A DNA stretch of 64,000 nucleotides from Pararge aegeria (GCF_905163445.1 NC_053193.1:8556001-8620000), one strand, 5' to 3'. Positions 33,216 through 43,667 are shown, counted from the stretch's first letter. The notes: generated by a model from the letters alone, not told the origin. Translations and numbers: made by a program.

Positions 33216-34984
33216 TTGTGTTTCAGCAGAAAAGGGGGAATAATGTAAAATACATGTTAAGTCTGCTTAAGATGTTTTTGAAGTAGGTAAGTACGTGGTA
33301 ACAGTTTTCAGTGGGATTTTGTGGAAAACCTTTTTGCTTATAGCTATTCAGACTTTTGCTACCTAGTTTTGAGAATCTATGGCACAGCTTGGAGGATGCA
33401 CAATCAATCGGAATCACTAACACATTTTTTAATATTGAAATTTTCCTATAATTTTAATACCTAAAACTTTTCCTACTTAATTATGTGAGTTGTAATAGCT
33501 TAGTTTAATAATGTTGCTTAAAATACAGTTTTTTTTATACAAGTAATCCAACTCACACTGAATAATTGACTTAAATTCAAATCAACGTCTAGCAAGATAA
33601 AATTTTACCTATATATACATAGATGGGGGAGATTTAAAAAAAAATATTACTAACAATTTTTGGAGTAGATGATGGAATTGTGGATTTTTGGAATCCATTC
33701 CTAAGAGAGTGAAGTAAGGATAAGTATGGTAAAGCTATATTAAATAATAATCATACCTGTATATAATATATTAGCTAAGAATATGGCTGACTGAACGTTA
33801 ACCCGAACTTTTAGCCATCGTGCCGACCAAATCTTACCTTGTTACATTATACGTACAAACATACTACTTACTTGTTAAATTTAATTAAAGGAATTTTTAA
33901 TTATTTTATAACTTCATTTAATCAAAATGTTGAGAAAACTAAAATAAGTACTTGTGCAGTTGCACTAAAGAATTCTACGACAATATACGAGTAGGTGAGT
34001 AAAATCTCTTATTGTTTTGAATTTCTATCCGCATAGTGTTGAAGCATACATATTCTAACAGCTCTCAGTTGAAAAGATTAAAGTTTTCGCGATTTGCGCT
34101 TGAATCGAGCAGAATTCTTACAGGTTAAACTTACTTTGTTGCGTTGTTTATTTGATATCTCTGTTCCGTATTTTAGCTATTGGTGGAAATTGTATTTGAA
34201 GTACTGATGTGTGTTGATACCCAGTGGGTATCTCCAGTCAACTTGGGAGCATAGCAAGCTTTTTACTCAATGCTTCGAGGAGTAATGCTTTCTCAATATA
34301 AAAAGCCAGAAACATTTTTAATTTCACCAGAAATTAGCGCGTATTTTCTATATTTTCAATAACTTCCGATTTGTTTTTACTGTAGATAGACAGATGCGTG
34401 TATGTAACCTAATATAACGCTCTTTTGCATCCGACATTTGTTACTGTTTTGCCCTCAGTAAATACTCCTTACAGGGAAGAACCCTTTGAAGATAGATTGA
34501 TAGGTTCGCCTTTTTTGGATCGCCCACTACCGTGACTTATACGCGGCTTCAATATGCCGTGGCACCAACAAATTGACTGCAATATTCGCCACGTGCGAGT
34601 TGCTCTGAATATTATGTTTTGCTCGAAAATGTTACGCTTTGGGTGATTTAAATGGTATATTCGTTTGCATTTTTTATAAACGCGCTTTTGGAATATTATA
34701 CGTATTTATTAAATTTGTCTAACCTTACCTAACCCAAAAATATTATTCTTCATTTAAAATCAGACTCAGTGTAATTTTTAACTTATTTTCATTTTGTAAT
34801 TCAGTTATGTTCTGGAGTTAGCACCAAACTTGTATCAATAAAATAGTTCTATAGCTAGATAATTTCACGTGGATTACCAGGGAGATAGGGCTAAGCTGAG
34901 CAGCAGATGTAGTTTTTCAAGGTGCTTAATTCTAAACACAGTGGCTGTTCGTAACTTTTGCCGGACGGCGAGGCAAAAAAAATA
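33216..34984. other. Intergenic, no gene seen
   Basis: AT-rich, no supported frame. 34480-34640 is more complex and repeat-free by eye (GCGGCTTCAATATGCCGTGG, TATTCGCCACGTGCGAGTTG) and might be a conserved non-coding element. Confidence 0.3.
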
Positions 34985-35112
34985 TCATAGTTTCTACACC
35001 GACTAAGTTTGTTAAGAGCTTCTTCTTAGACCAGGGCGCTTTTGGAACCCTCATAGCTTTAGTTTTAAATTAACGAATATGTTTATCGCCATCATCTCAC
35101 TACCATGTACAC
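34985..35112 (+). repeat. LINE 3' UTR fragment
   Basis: ACTAAGTTTGTTAAGAGCTT, AGACCAGGGCGCTTTTGGAA and TTATCGCCATCATCTCACTA match 27335-27460. Ends just before the SINE at 35131. Confidence 0.6.
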
Positions 35113-35130
35113 ATTTCTCATGTAATGTTT

Positions 35131-35356
35131 GACGGCCGATTGGCGCAGTGGGCGGCGACCCTGCTTTTTGAATCTAAGGCCGTAGGTTCAATTCCCACAA
35201 CTGGACAATATTTGTGTAATGAACATGAATGTTTTCATTGTCTGGGTGGTTATCTATATATTCAAATTATTTATGTATATTATTCATAAAAATTATTCAT
35301 CAGTTATCTTAGCACCCATAACTCAAGCTACGCTTACTTTAGGACTAGATGATCGC
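35131..35356 (+). repeat. tRNA-derived SINE family A
   Basis: Head GACGGCCGATTGGCGCAGTG, degraded B box GGTTCAATTCC, body ending CTTACTTTAGGACTAGATGA. A (CA)n tract follows at 35397-35419. Confidence 0.75.
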
Positions 35357-35830
35357 AAGTAAGTATAGAGCAAACACACCTACACACCAACGCGCGCACA
35401 ACACACACACACACACACCCACGCACAACACAAGTAACACAAAGTTAAGTAACAAATAAATAAACAGATACTGTCATATTTTATAATATTAGAAGGCTAA
35501 CAATTCTTGTTCTCTTGAAGAAAAATTATTAGCCACTCTGGAAGCAGAGTGAATATACTGTCGCTGCCAAAGTTTTCTACTATGCAAATAAGTCATGATA
35601 TTATAAAATCCGGTTAACTTGATCCTATCACGTAAATGCGGTGATAATTAATGTGGCGTTAAAGAGCATTATAGCGGCCATTTAAAACCCCAAGCGCATT
35701 TAAAGGGTTATTCTCCAGACCGGTTGTAAAATATAATGAGGACGCGCACTCCTCGTAACTAATGACCACAAAGCAGCGTGTAGATAAACAGACGGAAATT
35801 CACGAATGTAAATGAAAAGCGCTAACAGCG

Positions 35831-35860
35831 TCGGGTTTTTGATCGGAAACTAAAACCCGA
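35831..35860. repeat. Short inverted repeat
   Basis: TCGGGTTTT (35831-35839) pairs exactly with AAAACCCGA (35852-35860), with a 12-base loop. The right arm overlaps the start of the 81-bp duplicated segment. Confidence 0.7.
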
Positions 35861-36658
35861 CTTGTCTAACTGTACGAGATCTTCAACTCAAAAGTTCGCT
35901 TGTTTTATTCGCCTGCTATCTTCTGATTATAAGATTCCACATTTACAAATGTCATACATTATATTTTTACCTAAACGCACTAAGAACGCCAAAAAAAATG
36001 CTCTTACATGAACAAAAAGTATTTTATTTTATCCTCAAAAAAATATTGGGATCGTCGCCTTTTTTTTATTGGTAATTGGTAAAAAAAATTTTTTCTATTA
36101 GCACGCAGTCTACGGGTCTCGTATTTTCAAATACAGCGGCATAGTTTATGAGTTTCGATATTGATAAACAAAATATGTAAGTGGCGGAAATTTTGAAACT
36201 TTCACACAGTGTTTTTATCTCTTCAATCATTACTTTCCTTGATCCCTAGATTGCAACCCTGAAAAATTTTCGACCCTTTAACCTTTTGGAGTGTATGACT
36301 TAAATTTAGAAATGAATAGTAGATTGTTAAACAAGATCTAAAACACCCATCAGAAGTGAAAGGGTTGTGATCCGAAAAGTAATAAGTTTAACATATTACT
36401 TTTCGGATCGATTACGAGGAAAAACTATTTAAAAATTTAAAAAAACCGCTTTTGTCAAAAAACTATTAGGTACTTATTTTGCTACTATATTTGACATTTT
36501 ACTTAGCATTAAAATGTTCTAGATAATGTTTATTTCTTGCTTTTTAATTGTATAACAAAATAAGTTTTTTCTCCAAGCCGACTTGTCTAACTGTACGAGA
36601 TCTTCAACTCAAAAGTTCGCTTGTTTTATTCGCCTGCTATCTTCTGATTATAGGATTC
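35857..36658. repeat. 81-bp direct duplication flanking 640 bp
   Basis: 35857-35937 and 36578-36658 differ at one base in 81 (AAGATTC against AGGATTC near the right end). The segment begins CCGACTTGTCTAACTGTACG and contains CGCCTGCTATCTTCTGATTA. Near-identity implies a recent event or strong constraint. The 640 bp between holds the hairpin at 36369-36409 and no gene. Confidence 0.9.
36369..36409. repeat. Perfect 16-bp hairpin
   Basis: GATCCGAAAAGTAATA (36369-36384) and its exact complement TATTACTTTTCGGATC (36394-36409), separated by 9 bases. Too symmetric to be chance in diverged intergenic DNA; no element class recognised. Confidence 0.88.
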
Positions 36659-38264
36659 TAAAAATTCTAAAAAGCGTGTCATAGTTTTTTTTTAATTATC
36701 TAAGTTATAATAGCGAGATGTCAGTTTCATATAGCCTTAAAAATATTGCCTTTCCCGAAGCCAGGACGTTAATGGTTGAGAGTTCTCCCATGACCAAACG
36801 TCGCTTTTGAAAGAAAATACACAAGCTGCTTGAAATATATTCAAACTGCTACAGGTGTACCTTTAATATTTGAAGACTTTCCTCTTTTACTCTAAGATCC
36901 CTTCAATAGATCCTAGCCTGATAAAAATGGGACCACATTGGACCACAAGTTTCGAACAAAAGTGAACTCTTTATTGGAAAACTCAGTAGGGTAATAGGCA
37001 AACCAGTTGAAGACTTTGTTAATAAGCTCGTAACAACTAAATAAATGTCAACGATCCATGGAAAACCTACGTCTTAGGTATATCTGGAATAGAGTTTACA
37101 AGTTAATATTAAAACAGATGATAACGATAATTGTTATACGCAATCTAGCATAATATGAGCTGCCGTTACGACAAAGTACGTACTTACAGAACTCTGGTGC
37201 CTGAAGCACGAACTACTTAGATTTAATATTACTTTGATACACTTAATTGAGGTTTAACGATACTGATACGATAATAGTCAACCTAATTAAAATAGGAGCT
37301 TAGGTACATTGATAACTATTCTGGTTAACATTTCTAAGAAAATTATTTGTTCAGGACTTTCCCGGGCCCTGATTCTTTATTCCTCTTAGTGATATAAAAT
37401 CTTTTTTTCTTTAGTCCTGACAGCTTCACTAAGAACGAGAGCTGGACATCTGATGTGTTGAGAATATAACCTGGAAAAGATAAATTATGTTGACAATACC
37501 TGTAGGCTGTACCTAGTGTAAAACAAAGTCCCTCCTGTTGTTTGATAGATCTTTTAGACTACGCAATGAATTTTAATGCAATTGGAGCAATACATAGAGT
37601 GATTCAAAAGGAGGGTTAGATGCAGTATACTAGTATAATAAATTCAAAGATTTCAATGCAGGGATGTGATTTGGTAATAAACATATTTCTGTGCACTAAC
37701 ATTGCAAACCCTGGCTACTAAAAACTTACGAGATTAGTCTAATTTATGTACTACGGAATTTTTATACCTTAAAAAAATCGATTAAAATGTTTATCTCATA
37801 AGGATAACGTTTACATTAAACTTTTTTATCTTTTACATACCTACCTACTACAAAAAAAAAATATACCAAGCTATTTTAAACAATACATTATTACTCCTTA
37901 TCCAATTAAATACATTAGATACGTCTTGCATTTCATGGCGATCAAAATTTCCAATAGGATATTAAAAAGCGGGAGCAGAGCGGCTAGCGGTTGCGAGGTG
38001 TGCCTTAAAAAGCGCGCATTTAATCATAATAATAATATTATTAATTACTCCAAATAGCCTGTCATTAATATTCCTCCCATGTAAAAGCCGTGAGGAGTCG
38101 CTAGACATCAAGTACGGGAAAAAAAATACCGGTCCAGATAATATAAAAGTCTCCCTATACAGTTATGATTACAATACAATTTGAATTTGAAGTGTTATAC
38201 AAAACACTTCCGACGTTAGGCCACGTTTGTTTAGTAGGTACGTAACTAAAGCACGCCATACCGT
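36659..38264. other. Intergenic upstream of the protease, no gene seen
   Basis: No supported frame. 37950-38130 is more complex sequence (GGGAGCAGAGCGGCTAGCGG; ATTAATTACTCC) and may hold regulatory DNA; this is a guess from composition. Confidence 0.3.
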
Positions 38265-38345
38265 ATTAGGGCAGCATTGTTGGATTAAACCCTCTTATGA
38301 GAGACAAGACCTGTGCCCAGCAACGGGTCATTAATTATTCTAATG
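38265..38345 (+). repeat. Short repeat fragment (CTGTGCCCAGCAACGGG)
   Basis: GGGCAGCATTGTTGGATTAA and GACCTGTGCCCAGCAACGGG are characteristic lepidopteran LINE/SINE tail blocks. Related pieces at 47660-47710. Confidence 0.45.
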
Positions 38346-38512
38346 ATGAAATTATAGTGTGTAAGTGGATATTTCCCGAAATCAAAGATGAGTTACTAAT
38401 ATGAAAATTTTCCTCTTCAATTTTCCTCGAGTGCGCCCTATTGTTTCATTGTTTCATTACCAATTAAAAGAATTATCCTTTCTGAGAATGAGCTATTTTT
38501 TATCACGATACT

Positions 38513-38557
38513 TATCGATAACAAAACTATTACTCTAATATAGATAATCGTATAAAG
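38513..38557 (+). promoter_or_regulatory. Candidate core promoter of the clip protease (DRE-like and TATA)
   Basis: TATCGATA at 38513-38520 is an exact DREF/DRE palindrome. AGATAA (GATA-factor site) is at about 38542. TATAAAG at 38551-38557 could serve as TATA box, placing a start near 38580-38590 and a 5' UTR of about 140 bases before the ATG at 38725. Another AGATAA lies near 38683. Motif evidence only. Confidence 0.35.
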
Positions 38558-38724
38558 TAATTAGTGGCAAATACCCACCAACCACATTTCCGTCATCAAC
38601 TGTCAATTACATAGGCATTTGTTAATGTCTTTAATTGTCTAAGATCAGGAGAGGTCGGCAGAATACGTCGTTTCATTCGTAAAGATAAAGGTGTAGAGTG
38701 ATGATACAATAATTATTATTAACA

Positions 38725-38797
38725 ATGAGACGATATTATTACATAAGTTTAACTCTGTTTTGGATTAACATTTTATTTGCGAGTGCCGTCAGAAAAG
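38725..38797 (+). CDS. Clip protease exon 1 (signal peptide)
   Basis: ATG at 38725 in context AACAATGAG. Encodes a basic start (MRRYYY) and hydrophobic core (ISLTLFWINILFASA); cleavage probably after ASA. Donor GTAAGC at 38798, phase 1. Confidence 0.85.
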
Positions 38798-41700
38798 GTA
38801 AGCAATAACCACCCACGTAATTTCATTTAATATTATAAAAATCACCAAATCTTTCCGATATTTTTATAGCCCATTTTGTTTTTACAGCAAGTCTAAAATA
38901 ATAAGTATATTTAAATAGACATCAAAAATGTAATTTCCAAATACAATTTCAGAATTTTTTGTGCATGCGAATGATGTTTCAGATATCTGTGAACAATGTG
39001 TAAAAATTGAAGAGTGCCCATCGTTTGCACATTTGAATAAACATGAACAGCAGGTGTGGTTGGAACAAGTCCCTTGTGAAGGGCAACAAGCGATAGAGGC
39101 AACAACGATTTTTGGATTTTCACCCGTCGCTAAAGGGGACTATGTAAATATCAAAATATATTTTAACTTTCACTCCTTCCTAAAATACGACAAAATACGG
39201 CAAATTTTTACATTAACCTTTTAATTTTAGCATCTTATTTAAAGTTTATGCTTTTTACTTTTCCTAGGTATGTTGTCCAAAGTCAAATATTTGGGAAAAT
39301 AAGGATAATAACGGAGGTTTTAGCTTAATTGCTGAGAATATTAATAAAACGGCCAATAAATCAAATATAATAAGACCGAATAACACCGGTAAACGAGAAA
39401 ATTTACAACAGTTATATCAAAACCAATACCCTGGCCAAGATTATAACAGCAATATCTATGAACCCAATAATCCTAATTATCAAAACCAAGTTTATGATAA
39501 TCGAAATCCATACGGGCAAAATCACGGACAAAATTATGGACAAAATGGGCAGAACAATCTTTACGGGAGAAATCCAAATTATGCTCAATATCCAAGCGAT
39601 GGCAATGTGTGGAGCGATCCAAGGCAACCAGGGGTGATGACTGTTAATCCTGGCCAGAATCAAAACGCATGGCAAAATCCTAACGGTTATCCACAACAGC
39701 AACCGCAACAACGGAATCCATATTATAACAATGGCAATGGAAATGGAAATTCTTTCAGTAGACCAAATTCAGGCAACCAATGCGCAGCGCAAACAATATT
39801 GCCAGATCCTCAGACTCAATGCTGTGGCCGCGACATGTCGAACACCGCTACTATTACAGGTAAAATAACTCGTGTTGCATTAAACAGCAAAAATTTAAAT
39901 GTAACAGTCTTTAACATACGATGTGGTGCCGATTCTATTCAGCATACACTAATCTTTATTTTCCTAACCTAAAATGGTCTAAATGTAGTGTTATCATTTT
40001 CTAAATGTAGTGTTATATTCAAATGTAGGGTATATAGCAGTGGGCAGCGACTCTGCTTGCGTAGTCCAAGGCTGTGGGTTCGATTCCCATAACTGGAAAA
40101 TGTTTGCGTGATGAACATGAATGTTTTTCAGTGTCTGGGTGTTTCTTTGTATATTATAAGCATTTATGTATATTATTCATAAAAAATATTCATCAGTCAT
40201 CTTAGTACCCATAACAGCTACTCTTACTTTGGGGCTAGATGACGATGTGTGTATTGTCGTAGTATATTTATATATTTATCTATGAGCCTCATAAGAAGGC
40301 TCAGAGTCACACAGCGGGCGATGGAGAGAGCTATGCTAGGAGTATCCGTACGTGATCAAATCTCAGAAATGAGGAGATCCGTAGAAGAACTAGAGTTACC
40401 GACACAGCTCAGCAAGTCGCGAAGCTGAAGTGGCAATGGGCAGAGCACATAGCTCGGACAACCAATGGACGTTGGGGTCTTAAGGTGCTGGAATGGCGAC
40501 CTGCACCGGTAAACGCAGCGTGGATCCCCAACGAGGTGGACAGATGACATGAGTCGCTGGGAGCCGCTGGAGGCAAGCGGACCGAGTCCGTGTATTGTGG
40601 AACTCCCTACAGAAGACCTTAGTCCAGCAGTGGACCTCGATTGGTTGAAATGATGATGATGATGATGATATTTATTTATTTATTTATATTGCTCTATTTT
40701 TAAGCGTGGAGAGGGTTTTAGTCCGGCAGTGGCTACTACGTTACTGTGATAGGCTATTGAAAAAAAAAAATAGGAATTTGTGTAAAACAGAATTTGTACC
40801 ACTGTTATGATCTCTATATTTTTTTCAGACTTACAAAATCTTTTAAACATTTATGCACCCTCTGATCATCAGTCTTGGCCATCTCAAAACAGACCTCATC
40901 GGCAACCTCATCAAACTCGGCCTTTATACCCACAAAGACAGAAACTATCCGAAAATAATACAGAAGTGGAAATTAACCTGGATGACAGAATAGCAGGTAA
41001 ATGTTTTTGCCCTTTAGACAACTTTATTTAGCCTTAATCATTGCTAAAAGATGAAAGATAATAATTTTTAACCGCAAATCTATTTTCTGGTCACTATTTT
41101 CTTTAGAATTTCTGACTATTATAATGCAAATGATATTGTTATCAGGTGGTAAAGAAACAGAGCTAGATCAGTTTCCTTGGACAGTACTTTTAAAGATGAC
41201 ATTCAAACGTGGCAACAAGATGTCAGTATTTAATTGTGGAGGATCTTTAATTAGTCGGCGATATGTGCTTACCGCTGGACATTGCGTCTTCGAACAAGGA
41301 GCTGTATTAACTGGGTAAGGAATCAGATGGGTATTTATACAGTTAAAAAAAGGACTTGTGTAAGCATTAATAAAATAATAAAATAATGAAATGATAATAA
41401 ATTATAAAAATAATTATACGAACATTGATCAAGTTTAACGTTGTTACTAACAATTTTTTTTTGGTTTTGTTGTTTATATGGACTTTGACGGAAATAAAAA
41501 TGTATAATTCAAAAAATCTATTAATAGGCTATATTAATAGTCATAATGTAAAACAAAGAAGTATTTATATAATTGGTTTTTAAAACTAATTAACTTTATA
41601 AACATACACATCCTATCATATAAAAAATTACGTAATCAAAAATCTGTTAAAAAAACCAAAATTTTTAAGATAGGGTTTGACCTTTGTTTATTATTATTTA

Positions 41701-43565
41701 TTATATTTAACGTTAATGTTACTGCTATTTAAATATAATCAAATAACTGTCAACAACATTACTTAATCCAAATTATATACATTCTTGTACAAAGTTTTCC
41801 TCCTGTGGAAAGGGCCTGATGGATTCGGACACAGGTTTTACTAAGTTCAAGAATCAGTCCACACATAACTGTGTAACAAAATACCCCGTTAGCAACATTT
41901 ATTTATCATGTACTTATATAAGTAATGTGGAGAAAAAAAACATTTATTCGTTCACTCAGTCAGCTTATATCAAAATCTATCATGTTTTTTACTTTTTCTC
42001 TCACTAGTTTAAGTATTAGTTATTTAAAAAGCTTCACTGCTATCATTGTCGCGTGTACTTAAACATCACACTATTGTTCAATTTATGCAAAAAACTGATG
42101 AAAGTTTTTATTTTAGCATCAATGTGACACTAGCCGAATATGACAAGAGAACTTTCCCCAGAGATTGCAAGTACGATTTAGGAAGGAAGCCAAAATGTAT
42201 TGATAACGTCTTGATGTTTGCCGAAGAGGTAATACTTCACCCGCAGTATGATGATGAACAGCTTCATAATGATATAGCACTCGTAAGACTTCAGGGATAT
42301 GCGCCTTACACAAGTAAGAATCAAATATTATATATGATAAATGCGTAAGTTTGTAGGGATAGGTTGCGCTTTCACGCAAAAACTTCTGCACCAATTTTGC
42401 CGAAGTTTGGACTAAAAATAGATTATACCCTGAATTAACGGTTCTCCTCCAACAATGAGGAGGGGTTAAGGCGGCAGTCCACCATGCTGGCCCAGTGCGG
42501 ATTGGTGGACTTTACATACCTTTGAAAACATTAAGTAGAACTCTCAAGCATGCAGGTTTCCTCAAGATGTTTTCCTTCACCGTTGAAGCAAGTGATAATT
42601 TGATGAGGTACTTAAAACGCATGTAACTTTGAAAAGTAAGAGGTGCGCGCTGGTATTTGGACTCGGCCCCCCGAAAGTGAACTCGAGCTCCTACCCAATG
42701 CGCTATCACAGCTTGCAAACAATTGACAACAATAATTAGAAATAACATTTTTTATGTAATACACGAAGATGTAAAGATGTATTTGTACTTGCATTTTGTA
42801 AGGCGAGATTCGGCTGTACTTATCAGTTATTCTCTTCCAATCTTCTGTATTCCAACCACCCAAATTCGCAATGAAGCGGTGATAGATAGATAGTGGGTAG
42901 GAGTTTGACTTAAACTTGCGAGCGGGGGCGAGTTCGCATCTTAACACGGTGAAGAAAAACATCGTGAGAAAACCTGCATACCTGAGGGTTCTCCATAATG
43001 ATCTCAAAGGTGTGTGAAGTCCACCAATCCTCACTGAGCCAGCGTGGTGGACGACGGCCTTAACCCCTTCTCATTGTTGTAGGAGACCCGTGCCCTCTAG
43101 TGGGCCGGTTATGGGTACGATGAAGATGATGATGATGAAATTCACAATAAAGAATTTTGAATTTGAATTTCAGGATTTATAAGGCCCATTTGCCTTCCAC
43201 CTATCAACATAGATAACGACGACCTTTCAAATCTACCCCTAGCTGTAGCTGGATGGGGACGCAACGGAAAATATGTAAGCCCAATAAAACAGTCAACTGT
43301 GGTGCATTTAGTACCTCATGACCAATGTCAGGAAGCTTACCGGTATTTAAGCAACTCACACCTCTGCGCAGCCGGCCGTACTGGCGAAGATACATGCAAA
43401 GGTGATTCTGGAGGACCCCTTATGATGCTGTTCAGAGAAAGTTACTATGTAATTGGTGTAGTCAGTGGAAAAAGAGCGGATACACCTTGCGGATCATCAG
43501 TGCCGTCGCTTTACACAAATGTTTACCTTTATGTTCCATGGATTAAGAGTAATATAAAAAACTAA
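38725..43565 (+). CDS. Clip-domain serine protease (CLIPB-like), complete, 7 exons, 593 aa
   Basis: Secreted zymogen; relatives cut prophenoloxidase, pro-Spatzle or other clip zymogens in hemolymph. Join 38725-38797, 38953-39143, 39268-39859, 40829-40996, 41146-41314, 42117-42313 and 43174-43565; phases agree and TAA ends at 43565. The signal peptide is about 1-20 (RRYYY then a hydrophobic stretch to ASA). The clip domain has Cys 37, 40, 46, 66, 90 and 91, with the C-x5-C spacing. A Q/N/G/Y/P-rich linker covers 93-258. The activation site is DDR339|IAGG, cleaved after Arg. The triad is His387 (TAGHC), Asp450 (HNDIALVRL) and Ser542 (GDSGGP). Asp536 at the S1 position predicts trypsin-like specificity. 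The AEYD...DC...C loop (Cys415/Cys425) is typical of CLIPB. Oddities: linker length, extra Cys 260 and 273-274, and changed pocket residues near 562-575. The precise pathway cannot be told from sequence. Confidence 0.93.
38953..39143 (+). CDS. Clip protease exon 2 (clip domain, Cys 1-4)
   Basis: Acceptor TTTCAG ends at 38952; donor GTAAAT at 39144. Carries ICEQCVKIEECPSF and VPCEGQQ. Ends phase 0 at Tyr88, just before the CC pair. Confidence 0.88.
39268..39859 (+). CDS. Clip protease exon 3 (clip CC and Q/N-rich linker)
   Basis: Acceptor TCCTAG ends at 39267; donor GTAAAA at 39860. Starts VCCPKSN, completing the clip domain. It then encodes about 165 residues of low-complexity Gln/Asn/Tyr/Gly/Pro with short GQN/YGQN repeats (about residues 178-193), and ends with LPDPQTQCCGRDM, which resembles the LPxPxxxCG segment whose Cys ties light and heavy chains. 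Confidence 0.88.
40028..40275 (+). repeat. tRNA-derived SINE family A in protease intron 3
   Basis: Head truncated (starts near GTATATAGCAGTGGGCAGCG); B box GGTTCGATTCC at 40077-40087; body through GGGGCTAGATGACGATGTGT and GTAGTATATTTATA. Same strand as the gene. Confidence 0.78.
40295..40680 (+). pseudogene. RTE-type LINE C-terminal remnant in protease intron 3
   Basis: + strand: AMLGVSVRDQISEMRRS, then after a frame break LKWQWAEHIARTTNGRWG-type and RCWNGDLHR segments, VDR and WEPLEASGPSPCI, matching the GHIARRxDGRWxxKVLEWRPR ... RWTDD ... Q-Q-W-T C-terminus seen at 53174 and 56210. Ends with (GAT)n at about 40650-40670. Confidence 0.7.
40829..40996 (+). CDS. Clip protease exon 4 (pre-activation segment)
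   Basis: Acceptor TTTCAG ends at 40828; donor GTAAAT at 40997. Encodes about 54 His/Gln/Pro/Arg-rich residues and then NLDDRIAG. The scissile Arg339 and new N-terminus Ile340 are here. This exon largely accounts for the unusual distance between CCG and the activation site. Confidence 0.87.
41146..41314 (+). CDS. Clip protease exon 5 (catalytic His)
   Basis: Acceptor TATCAG ends at 41145; donor GTAAGG at 41315. GGKETELDQFPWTVLL, FNCGGSLISRRYVLTAGHCV. Contains catalytic His387 and the Cys372-Cys388 pair. Confidence 0.92.
42117..42313 (+). CDS. Clip protease exon 6 (catalytic Asp)
   Basis: Acceptor TTTTAG ends at 42116; donor GTAAGA at 42314. VTLAEYDKRTFPRDCKYD, then EEVILHPQYDDEQLHNDIAL with catalytic Asp450. 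The two extra Cys (415, 425) are the loop disulfide common in CLIPB proteases. Confidence 0.92.
42435..42720 (-). repeat. SINE family C in protease intron 6, inverted partner of 42885
   Basis: + reading: TAACGGTTCTCCTCCAACAA, GTCCACCATGCTGGCCCAGT, GCAGGTTTCCTCAAGATGTT, TTCCTTCACCGTTGAAGCAA ... CCCAATGCGCTATCACAGCT. Near full length. Confidence 0.75.
42885..43140 (+). repeat. SINE family C in protease intron 6, opposite orientation
   Basis: CGAGTTCGCATCTTAACACG, ACATCGTGAGAAAACCTGCA, GGTTCTCCATAATGATCTCA, GAGCCAGCGTGGTGGACGAC, CCCTCTAGTGGGCCGGTTAT and a (GAT)n tail at 43119-43137. Confidence 0.75.
43174..43565 (+). CDS. Clip protease exon 7 (catalytic Ser, C-terminus)
   Basis: Acceptor TTTCAG ends at 43173, right after a repeat-like AATTTTGAATTTGAATTT. 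FIRPICLPP (Cys470 pairs with the light chain), AVAGWGRNGKY, LCAAGRTGEDTCKGDSGGPL with Asp536 and Ser542, SLYTNVYLYVPWI. Stop TAA at 43563-43565. Confidence 0.92.
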
Positions 43566-43667
43566 TATTTCTGTATATGATTTACGTAGTTGTAGAGTAA
43601 GACAATAATGTATGCAGTAAATTGAATTATTGTACAAGTTAAATCCATCCTAATTAATCGAAATCCT
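43566..43667 (+). other. Clip protease 3' flank
   Basis: AT-rich; no exact AATAAA before repeat-derived sequence begins near 43668. The nearest AATAAA is at 43839-43844, inside a LINE tail remnant, so the gene may use a variant signal or a repeat-borne one. Confidence 0.4.

Noticed and set aside
38370..38385. NF-kB/Relish site upstream of the clip protease
   Set aside because: GGATATTTCCC only loosely fits the consensus, lacking the GGG start, so it is not called.
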